Shown: one piece after another, positions 61,001 through 64,000 of the stretch
How positions within the stretch are numbered: the stretch's first letter is position 1
Layout of the letters: every line of letters begins with the position of its first letter
Assembly: GCA_902702965.1 (NCBI GenBank)
Contig: CACRXP010000140.1
Coordinates: 126,608-190,607 of the forward strand
DNA: 64,000 nt
DNA from: Spirometra erinaceieuropaei
Lineage: Eukaryota; Platyhelminthes; Cestoda; Diphyllobothriidea; Diphyllobothriidae
Direction of reading: 5' to 3'
Translations under genes and position numbers: made by a program
Notes under the pieces: generated by a model
What the model was told of the DNA's origin: nothing
The model's input: only the letters and a program-made list of their open reading frames with translations
The model's database searches: none

Positions 61001-63382
61001 GGTCAATCAATAGAGAATAACGTCTTCTTTATACTTTATACTAAAGGAAGAATTATATTTAGGTTTTAAAAAGTTTTCCAATTGCCGAATAATTTGGAGC
61101 CTGATCATTCGTTGCATTCGCGCTAACTGATTTCACTCTACCAGGTGCATGCGTTCCGCGTAAAGAAAATCACATATTTTTCTATGCCATTAAAGAGATA
61201 TCATACAGGGTCCATAAAATTTTGCAATGGATGCGGACCATGTTGTTCGTTTCATGAGGAGCAGTGCTAAACGGCCAGGTACGATGCTATGTGAAATGAC
61301 ATTTCGCGATCTTAAAAAGTCGCATAATTAGAAACTTTTTAAAAACCTAATTATACTCTTTCCTTAAGTATAAAATATAAAAAAGACGTGATGCTCTCTT
61401 GATTGACTTAAAAATGCATATTTTTATTCATGGTTTCTATAAAATATATTTGAATTTGACGACCATCGAAAATCAATGGGAAAAATGCATGCTGCCTAAG
61501 TAGTCATTTTTTTACCAAGCACGCTTTCTGCAGGAGATTGACAAGAAGTGCATTTAAAAGCCGACATCCTGCCGAGTCCGAAATGTGATAAGAGTTTGCC
61601 GCAAGATAGTCAGTATTACAACCGCGACCAAGTAATCCTTCCTAATCGAAAATGCATTTCAGAATTTCAACCAACATTTCATGAGATAGGTCACTCACTG
61701 TAGATGCGAAAACATGGAGACTTTTTCGTAGGAAACCGGGTTGTATTTGAGAAGTTTCAAGTGTATGACTACAATCGGCGTCAATCCCCGTCAATTGGGG
61801 AATTCGCCAATAGATGAGGAATATTTCTGAATCCGCCGGAAGACACCTTAGAAGACAGCAGGCACACTTTGAGCACACAACACTGACCTTTTTACGAATT
61901 TGGTTTGTATATCCCATGGAAATAGTCGGTTAACAAAGCAGACAACAATTGATATACCTAATCTATTGCGCCAACTGCGACTCGTTCTAATGTGGCTTAA
62001 CCGTAAAATCGGCTTGGACCTGTGTACGTCAACCCTAACCTGTCGACCAGAGAGACTACCCCTATTTCGACTAATCACGCACACATCTGACACAAAACAC
62101 ACAGTCGCGTGTAGGAAAACTCGCATAACTGGCGTTTATTTAACAGATAATGACTTGGAATTCCCAGCGACACTGCATTCAGATGAGACATGGTTCCTTA
62201 ACATATCGATTTAGGTCGCACGTACACAGCTGTAAGGGAAATTCGAAGAGACGCGCAGCTAAGGCCAATTGGACGATTTGTTACAATCAGCGCGTATTAG
62301 TGCAAACTGTGCCTAACTACGGAAACTCTAGTCATGAACGGCTCAAAAGTTAACCGTTTTGCGGGGAACCAAGTTCAGGACATATGCATATTCTTCACAA
62401 TTCCGCCGGATGAATTATCTAAACTTACTAAAATCACCCATTACTCGCATGAGCCTGCTTCTCTCTTGGGGGATTCTACATTGATAGCTCAGAAGATCTT
62501 GTTTTGGTCAGTCAGATTGCTGTACCCTACTTAGCGTATTTCATAAGTTGCAGTAGGTTGGAGAGCAGCTTGACTCAAATACAATTAAACTCACCATTCC
62601 GGCTGAGACTTGCAGCTCACACGGTTAGATCGTCAGCTGTACTTAGGCCTGAACCTTGTTGTTGTGGATTCGAATCCATCACGGTCGTCGAGTTTATCAC
62701 ATTTTGTTCGGATAAAAATCCAATTTGCTAATGCGCCGTCTATCCGGTGCGTACGAATGCATTGTCACACGCGACCTCACTGAGTCTTAACTAACCTCCG
62801 TTATTTCATTAAAATTAATGGCAAAATACGTGCGACTTTCATGAGTTTTTAATTATCGCCCTGGTTTTCACACACAGTTGCAGTCAGGTCGTTCACTGTG
62901 TACACAGCTATCTGGTTCCCCTAGGTCCCTCCTTCAAGGCGCCTCTCAGTTTTGTTAGGGACCGATGTGTTAAAAGAAGAATTGTTGTTACCAGGAATTT
63001 TTAGGCCTTGTGGTGAAGATAGATTATGATACGAGGGACGGTTTATTATCCAGAACTGCCTACTATACTTATCTAAGTAGGCGCTGTTCGGTACAGTTGT
63101 TGGTCGGGAAATATTCACGTCCTTCGAAGGTTTCGTTTACGACACTTCTAGTGTTTCCACCCATATAACCTGAATCCTTCCCCGAATAGTTGCTGCCCTT
63201 TAATCGATTCTGAGAGGGAGAATAGGACAAGGGCTTCCGACCCGATCATTTGTTACTTTCCTTAGTGCTTAAATGCTAATAAGCACATTAATGATCCCTT
63301 ATCTTGCGGTCCCTTCAATTATTGTCTTTTTTAGATTCTAATAGTAATCATAACATGCGCTGCCTGCTACATTGGACTGTAA
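28319..63382 (+). CDS. divergent tetraspanin, up to 11 exons, about 233 aa
   Basis: Four-pass membrane protein of the tetraspanin family, which organises membrane microdomains and in parasitic flatworms is often a tegument surface protein. Exons used: 28319-28328, 38958-39033, 44415-44475, 47531-47603, 52442-52545, 52592-52666, 54447-54521, 57280-57331, 59669-59796 and 63335-63382, plus a noncoding part 28294-28318. All phases match and no stop interrupts the chain. Approximate layout: TM1 38-57, small loop 58-74, TM2 75-99, SACRANC 98-104 (the place of the usual CCG after TM2), TM3 109-127, large loop 128-201 with FECCNW (159-164), PVC (182-184), GTKC (189-192) and sequons NRT and NIS, TM4 202-233 with no cytoplasmic tail. 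The usual CCG is CCN and Lys218 interrupts TM4. The first two exons, and so the N-terminal 29 residues, are the weakest part. Confidence 0.78.
28685..29222. mobile_element. inverted dimer of a tRNA-derived SINE
   Basis: tRNA-like heads face outward: minus at about 28720-28800, plus at about 29105-29180, with box A-like TAGCTCAAATGG and box B-like GGGTTCGAATCCC. Arms share CTGATACAGTAAG/CTGCCCAAG and GGATTCTAG blocks. Confidence 0.8.
29795..30768. mobile_element. palindromic TA-flanked MITE, copy 4 (974 bp)
   Basis: Left end CATTAGGTGGGCTAAC preceded by TA, right end GTTAGCCCACCTACTG followed by a mutated TG. Arms are inverted repeats; it lies just upstream of the LINE region. Confidence 0.83.
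30975..31345 (+). repeat. degenerate tandem copies of the GC-rich repeat
   Basis: TTTGACCATCATTGTCGACG, CACCTGGGCCCGGCGTC and CGTACCACCACACCCCTG match the unit; a second partial unit runs from 31200 to the (AC)n at 31370. Confidence 0.6.
31381..31660 (+). repeat. GC-rich repeat, copy on the 3' side of the LINE
   Basis: Starts after (AC)n at about 31370 with CGACAGTTCGACCGTC and matches 37141-37400 almost base for base, apart from a small indel near 31425 and a few substitutions. Older relatives lie at 26820-27260, 30975-31345, 8870-9060 and 2790-2860. Confidence 0.85.
32462..34170 (-). pseudogene. LINE C-terminal region: conserved linker and seven C2H2 fingers
   Basis: Starts with the conserved post-RT region ([44 protein letters not shown]), then [19 protein letters not shown]. 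After a Ser/Pro-rich linker that contains a frameshift (about 33490-33560) come three tandem units. Each unit has a [24 protein letters not shown] finger, a spacer [11 protein letters not shown] and a second finger ending [10 protein letters not shown]. One finger has lost a Cys (LHSPHC). The fingers presumably bind nucleic acid during insertion (inference). Confidence 0.88.
34267..35765 (-). pseudogene. LINE reverse transcriptase domain
   Basis: Reads in pieces: [18 protein letters not shown] (from 35759), then [14 protein letters not shown], then [71 protein letters not shown] and the catalytic box LLFADDCAL (34660-34690 region), then [10 protein letters not shown] and [16 protein letters not shown]. 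These are RT blocks 0-7 plus thumb of the LINE class. In-frame stops lie near 35580, 35410, 34627 and 34267, and a frameshift near 34960. Confidence 0.9.
35831..36935 (-). pseudogene. LINE endonuclease (EEP/APE) domain
   Basis: Begins [10 protein letters not shown], with ALSETRF, then after a frameshift near 36720-36760 continues [26 protein letters not shown] and LGDFNARVG. These are the metal and catalytic motifs of the exonuclease-endonuclease-phosphatase fold. The last motif reads WTHHRLVIS where the active family has a D-H pair (SDH type), so the catalytic Asp has become His through a CAC codon. This copy is probably inactive. Confidence 0.88.
37107..37142 (+). repeat. (AC)n microsatellite
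   Basis: About 17 uninterrupted AC units at the junction of the LINE 5' end and the GC-rich repeat. Confidence 0.97.
37142..37590 (+). repeat. GC-rich repeat, copy on the 5' side of the LINE
   Basis: Unit bounded by (AC)n on both sides (37107-37141 and 37589-37638). The first 260 bp are nearly identical to 31381-31660 in the same orientation. The second half recurs at 27150-27260 and 31230-31345. Confidence 0.85.
37589..37638 (+). repeat. (CA)n microsatellite
   Basis: About 24 CA units closing the GC-rich repeat unit. Confidence 0.97.
38028..38150. mobile_element. old telomere-like core element
   Basis: Core AACCCCAACCCTATCCCC and related units, right end ACCACATCTTGCC; left end not recognised. 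Looser CTAACC clusters with a shared frame (GCTAACC...GTAATCTTGGAAGG) lie at 1320-1420, 18075-18180 and 46150-46310. Confidence 0.55.
38159..38202 (-). ncRNA. hammerhead-like ribozyme motif, minus strand
   Basis: Minus strand: CGTCTCTGATGATGGATTT, loop, AAATCCCAAACGTCAGGC. Stem II has six perfect pairs; G of the GAAA box is mutated to C. Confidence 0.5.
38598..38759. mobile_element. hammerhead foldback element 2
   Basis: Inverted arms of about 75 bp with hammerhead-like cores on both strands. The minus-strand core is GGTCTCTGATGA...GAAACGTCAGACG; the plus-strand core has GATGC in place of GATGA, so one of the pair is damaged. Confidence 0.8.
38861..38912 (+). ncRNA. decayed hammerhead-like motif
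   Basis: TGTCTCTGTTGATGATTTCG then AAAATCCGAAACGCCAGAC. An insertion in the first box and a changed tetranucleotide suggest an old copy. Confidence 0.4.
38958..39033 (+). CDS. tetraspanin candidate exon, N-terminal cytoplasmic part
   Basis: Acceptor TGCTTTCAG, donor GAG/gtaact. In the phase-consistent frame it gives a basic stretch ([19 protein letters not shown]). The alternative frame [18 protein letters not shown] ends in phase 0 and does not fit the following exon. Confidence 0.42.
39034..41600. other. tetraspanin intron, AT-rich, nothing recognised
   Basis: No repeat from the rest of the window and no exon-like segment except a weak 18-nt candidate (39140-39157, between CTACCAG and gtatag) that is easily chance. 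Confidence 0.4.
41640..42085. repeat. SINE-like repeat R2 with inverted duplication
   Basis: A full R2 copy (41646-41830) is followed by a block (41852-41955) and its inverse (41987-42082), with arms such as GGGCGCTCACCGATCGTTCA. (TA)n tracts border both sides. Confidence 0.75.
42159..42615 (+). pseudogene. Penelope GIY-YIG fragment (family C) with 3' tail
   Basis: [60 protein letters not shown] and IDLDTMY, then a 3' region ending in a hammerhead-like motif (42512-42556) and AATAAAG. The 5' end abuts a (TA)n tract. Confidence 0.82.
43024..43057 (+). repeat. (TA)n microsatellite
   Basis: About 17 uninterrupted TA units; shorter TA-rich tracts lie at 41611-41650, 42078-42100, 42125-42165, 42627-42645 and 44041-44075. 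Confidence 0.95.
43060..43275 (-). repeat. SINE-like repeat R2 with clear tRNA-like head
   Basis: Minus strand gives GTGGCTCAATGGTAGAGCG (box A) and CCCGGGTTCGAATCTC (box B), so the head is tRNA-derived; the body is R2. Follows a (TA)17 tract. Confidence 0.75.
43303..44042. repeat. unit present as direct plus inverted copies
   Basis: Segment 43303-43433 recurs at 43655-43795; 43488-43740 is repeated inverted at 43797-44042 with only a few differences and a roughly 56-bp spacer. No coding potential seen. Confidence 0.85.
44085..44200 (-). repeat. old tRNA-SINE head
   Basis: TTTGTGAAAAACTCGACGG and TCTAACCATTTGAGTTACGA are the inverse of the SINE head and its box A. Further decayed body pieces lie at 10555-10665 and 22785-22960. 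Confidence 0.55.
44415..44475 (+). CDS. tetraspanin exon, first half of TM1
   Basis: Encodes [20 protein letters not shown] and stops at gtaagt in phase 0. This matches the tetraspanin pattern of a Cys and a basic residue followed by an Asn-containing TM1. A second acceptor 12 nt downstream (CCAG at 44426) would keep the frame. Confidence 0.62.
45459..45870 (+). pseudogene. Penelope GIY-YIG fragment (family D) with hammerhead tail
   Basis: [40 protein letters not shown], then [15 protein letters not shown]. About 130 bp later comes CTGATGATGAAC...GTTCGAAAACTA, a hammerhead-like core with a GAAC/GTTC stem II, and AATAAA. Confidence 0.72.
46376..47104 (+). mobile_element. Penelope-like remnant (family C) with inverted ends
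   Basis: GIY-YIG pseudogene on the plus strand (46590-46945, frameshifted: [48 protein letters not shown]). The right end (47020-47104) carries the 3' tail with AATAAAG; the same tail appears inverted at the left (46376-46445). Confidence 0.75.
47531..47603 (+). CDS. tetraspanin exon, end of TM1 and small loop
   Basis: Acceptor CAATTCTTAG, phase 0 to phase 1, donor gtagga. Encodes [20 protein letters not shown] plus four residues, giving a roughly 17-residue small extracellular loop. Not recognisable alone; included because phase and position fit. Confidence 0.5.
48070..48658 (-). pseudogene. Penelope-like element, GIY-YIG endonuclease end (family A, longer copy)
   Basis: Minus ORF 48658-48107 begins [17 protein letters not shown], has a CCGARCCNC zinc-like segment, then [53 protein letters not shown] and [17 protein letters not shown]. 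It is the least decayed copy in the window, truncated before the reverse transcriptase. The CxxxxCCxC stretch before the endonuclease is typical of these elements. Confidence 0.87.
49067..49441. mobile_element. internally deleted TA-flanked MITE (375 bp)
   Basis: Left end GAGTAAATGGGCTACCTCAT, right end GTTAGTCCACCTACTG then TA. Most of the right arm is missing. Confidence 0.75.
49598..49725 (-). repeat. partial tRNA-SINE
   Basis: CGCCTCGGTGGGATTCGAAC is the inverse of the SINE head box B; then TGAATTATTTGAAATCTGCC matches the SINE body. Internal parts are deleted. Confidence 0.6.
51264..52256. mobile_element. palindromic TA-flanked MITE, copy 6 (993 bp)
   Basis: CAGTAGGTGGGATAAA at the left, inverse at the right, TA on both sides. 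Ends 185 bp before the TM2 exon of the tetraspanin gene. Confidence 0.87.
52442..52545 (+). CDS. tetraspanin exon, TM2
   Basis: Strong pyrimidine tract and TTTTCAG; phase 1 to phase 0. [20 protein letters not shown] then [14 protein letters not shown] is a TM2 followed by the short polar Cys-rich turn typical between TM2 and TM3. The next intron is only 46 nt. Confidence 0.82.
52592..52666 (+). CDS. tetraspanin exon, TM3
   Basis: Acceptor ACTCTGTTAG, phase 0 both ends, donor GAT/gtaagt. Encodes [20 protein letters not shown] followed by STQLD, a TM3 leading into the large extracellular loop. Confidence 0.82.
52820..52864 (+). CDS. possible alternative terminal exon (truncated tetraspanin)
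   Basis: AATTTCAG at 52819 opens a phase 0 exon, [14 protein letters not shown] then TAG at 52862, directly compatible with the TM3 exon. If used it would end the protein just after TM3. No clear AATAAA follows, so a cryptic site is at least as likely. Confidence 0.25.
   Translation: MGSPSEKVRSAFGV
52865..55600. other. tetraspanin intron sequence around exon 54447
   Basis: Apart from the exon at 54447-54521 nothing is recognised. Frames at 53741-53962 and 55164-55514 are open but lack motifs and usable splice context. Confidence 0.4.
54447..54521 (+). CDS. tetraspanin exon, large loop helix
   Basis: Acceptor GCATTTGCAG, 25 codons, phase 0 both ends, donor gtcaga. [20 protein letters not shown] then LLFQK is amphipathic and runs into FECC, as in the LQxxFxCCG pattern of the family. 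Confidence 0.68.
55612..55655. repeat. candidate terminal repeat of the Tc1/mariner remnant
   Basis: TA then CAGTTCGTGACCTACCTCAT, followed by GAAAGGTCACAAACTG. The shared CTCATGAAA links it to the MITE ends. Confidence 0.5.
56093..56278 (-). pseudogene. Tc1/mariner transposase remnant
   Basis: Minus-strand translation reads LMVWMATIF, a stop, [14 protein letters not shown], then [15 protein letters not shown]. Spacing and sequence match the Tc1-like catalytic core (VMVWGxF, INSExYxDxL, FQQDNAPxHxS), where the D of QDNAP is the second catalytic Asp. One in-frame TAG and lost residues show it is dead. The ends may lie at 55612 (TACAGTTCGTGACC) and beyond the SINE palindrome inserted at 56457. 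Confidence 0.8.
56457..57073. mobile_element. 617-bp inverted dimer of a tRNA-derived SINE
   Basis: Nearly perfect palindrome. tRNA-like heads lie at 56513-56598 (minus) and 56960-57045 (plus), 86 nt each. The 12-mer TTAACTATAGTT occurs at both outer borders (56445-56456 and 57074-57085), like a target-site duplication, though most of that 12-mer is itself palindromic. Lies in the large-loop intron of the tetraspanin gene. Confidence 0.85.
56960..57045 (+). other. tRNA-like SINE head
   Basis: Folds as a cloverleaf: GGGGCCT pairs with AGGCGCC with one mismatch, D-arm box TAGCTCAGGTGG, anticodon stem GGCT/AGCC with loop GTACTAA, a long variable arm, T-stem GTGGG/CCCAC. The inverted twin is 56513-56598. 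Part of a SINE rather than a functional tRNA gene. Confidence 0.7.
57280..57331 (+). CDS. tetraspanin exon with the CC motif
   Basis: TGCTTTCAG, then [17 protein letters not shown], phase 0 to phase 1. CC is the diagnostic cysteine pair of the large loop. Two good donors, at 57305 (gtgagg) and 57332 (gtaagt), are 27 nt apart and both phase 1, so a loop shorter by nine residues is possible. Confidence 0.77.
57340..59350. other. tetraspanin intron, nothing recognised
   Basis: No copy of the repeat families seen elsewhere and no phase-compatible exon. Confidence 0.4.
59355..59538. mobile_element. short element with telomere-like core, longest copy
   Basis: Ends GGCGGATCTTATTTTGTAG and GCGAAATTAGATCTTGTCG enclose about 130 bp of CCCTAA, CCCCTAA and variants. 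Just upstream of the tetraspanin exon at 59669. Confidence 0.75.
59669..59796 (+). CDS. tetraspanin exon, loop end and TM4 start
   Basis: Phase 1 to phase 0, donor gtaagt. Contains PVC and GTKC, the third and fourth loop cysteines, then [17 protein letters not shown]. Two acceptor AGs lie 5 nt apart; the upstream one (59663) would create an immediate TAG, so the downstream one (59668) is chosen. Confidence 0.8.
59941..60119. mobile_element. hammerhead foldback element 3
   Basis: Inverted arms bounded by AGGAGGCGTGATTGCTTGG and CAAGCGATCGTGTCTCC. Cores on both strands with GGGT/ACCC stem II on the minus strand and GAAACGTC on both; the CTGATGA box is mutated in each copy. Confidence 0.8.
60243..60682 (+). 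mobile_element. Penelope-like remnant with inverted ends, very short
   Basis: Left 60243-60330 is the inverse of the 3' tail found at 60612-60682 (GACCGGCATCGAAAATTTAC, AATAAAAG). Between them only a scrap of endonuclease (60385-60465) is left. Confidence 0.6.
60708..61700. mobile_element. palindromic TA-flanked MITE, diverged subfamily (993 bp)
   Basis: Ends CTGTGAGTGATCGATCTC and its inverse, TA on both sides. Same internal blocks as the other copies but a different terminal decamer. Arms are highly similar. Confidence 0.83.
62430..62720 (+). repeat. old tRNA-SINE copy
   Basis: Body blocks (GAGCCTG, GGGGATTCTACA, GTTGCAGTAGGTTGG) then a decayed head with GTGGATTCGAATCCATC at about 62655 and CGTCGAGTTTATCAC. 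Confidence 0.65.
63335..63382 (+). CDS. tetraspanin terminal exon
   Basis: Acceptor CTTTTTTAG, phase 0; [15 protein letters not shown] then TAA at 63380. Completes TM4 and leaves no cytoplasmic tail; the juxtamembrane Cys residues could be palmitoylated (inference). Confidence 0.77.
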   Translation: MLIVIITCAACYIGL

Positions 63383-63473
63383 ACGATATGCGGCGACAGA
63401 AACGTTGTCCAGCCTCCAATCGAGTCATCTTTCGTTTTCATAACAATCTCATTGGCTGATCACTCATGTTACT

Positions 63474-63479
63474 AATAAA
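63474..63479 (+). terminator. poly(A) signal AATAAA of the tetraspanin gene
   Basis: AATAAA 92 nt after the stop codon in otherwise unremarkable sequence. Confidence 0.65.
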
Positions 63480-64000
63480 GAATGCCTACCTTCTTTTGAT
63501 TTCTGTCAATGCATTGTCATACTAAGGTACTTGATTTTGTAAGCCATTTGAGTAGTTAACTACAGTGTACCTTTGGGGAGAATTCTTTTTAGGAAGAAGA
63601 CGTCAGAGGACTTTGTAAATATGATAGACTCAGCTTTTATCAAACTCACAACCATGTGCTACTCCGAAGTGACTGACTGCTTTATTTATTGGCCATCTCG
63701 TAATCAGAAAAGTATGAGCTTACGTGATCTTCAGAGACATCGGGCTGCGCGTTAGCGGACCAAGTATTTGACCAAACAATATTACTTTTTGGACAGTGCC
63801 GTGGCACACAATGCCCTGCTAAAAACGCAGCTAATAGAGTTCGAAAAATGGTGGCTTATCCAGCACAGAGTCATGAAAAACAAGAGCAGTCACTTGTTTT
63901 TGGTAGGTCTGCGTCAAGTCATTAGAGGTATATGGTAAACTGGTCACGTAAAATATCTCGACAATAAGAGGAAACGAGCTGGTCATTTGCAGTTTTTACA
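63480..64000. other. downstream flank of the tetraspanin gene
   Basis: A 60-codon plus frame (63573-63755) follows a CTTTTTAG acceptor-like site but resembles no known protein; it might belong to a further gene beyond the window or be chance. Confidence 0.35.

Noticed and set aside
1..64000. CRISPR array, bacterial operon or phage region
   Set aside because: No regularly spaced identical repeats and no prokaryotic gene structure; splice sites, AATAAA signals and retroelements show a eukaryotic genome.

Overview
This window looks like nuclear DNA from a flatworm, most likely a diphyllobothriidean tapeworm (Spirometra/Dibothriocephalus/Schistocephalus type). That assignment is an inference. 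It rests on the mix of Penelope-like GIY-YIG elements, hammerhead-ribozyme repeats and an APE-type LINE whose ORF ends in C2H2 zinc fingers, and on host genes with very small exons and large repeat-filled introns. There is no operon structure, and nearly every open frame over 60 codons is either retroelement debris or chance.

Two host genes lie head to tail on the + strand. Both were found by joining short exons whose splice sites and intron phases fit. The first (exons between 13449 and 25631, poly(A) signal 25687) encodes a 235-residue homologue of BAP31/BCAP31, the three-pass ER membrane chaperone with a C-terminal coiled coil. The second (exons between 28294 and 63382, poly(A) signal 63474) encodes a divergent tetraspanin of about 233 residues: four hydrophobic segments, and a large extracellular loop with a CC pair and two further cysteines. 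Its body (52.4-63.4 kb) is well supported; its first two exons (28.3 and 39.0 kb) are tentative.

The rest is mobile DNA. Layout: 99-1089 TA-flanked palindromic MITE; 2.9-3.4 kb Penelope fragment; 3.8-4.5 kb TA-flanked element; 5-7.1 kb degenerate Penelope pieces and a hammerhead repeat; 8.4-9.9 kb SINE-like repeats; 11.5-12.4 kb second MITE; 13.4-25.7 kb BAP31 gene with repeats in its introns; 28.7-29.2 kb inverted tRNA-SINE; 29.8-30.8 kb MITE; 31-37.6 kb antisense LINE bracketed by near-identical 250-bp repeats; 38.6 kb hammerhead foldback; 41.6-44.2 kb SINE and inverted-repeat cluster; 45.4-48.7 kb Penelope fragments; 49-52.3 kb MITEs; 55.6-57.1 kb Tc1/mariner remnant and an inverted tRNA-SINE; 59.4-60.7 kb telomere-like repeat, hammerhead foldback and Penelope remnant; 60.7-61.7 kb MITE; then the last tetraspanin exon.

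The most interesting signal is not a protein gene. Several unrelated repeat families carry a hammerhead-like core, CTGANGA + hairpin + GAA, followed by a self-complementary tetranucleotide (ACGT, AGCT or AATT) and the presumed cleavage base. In some copies stem I shows compensating changes. In three places two such ribozymes sit head to head in a foldback element of roughly 160-185 bp, and several other families here (tRNA-SINE, Penelope ends, MITE) are also built as inverted dimers.
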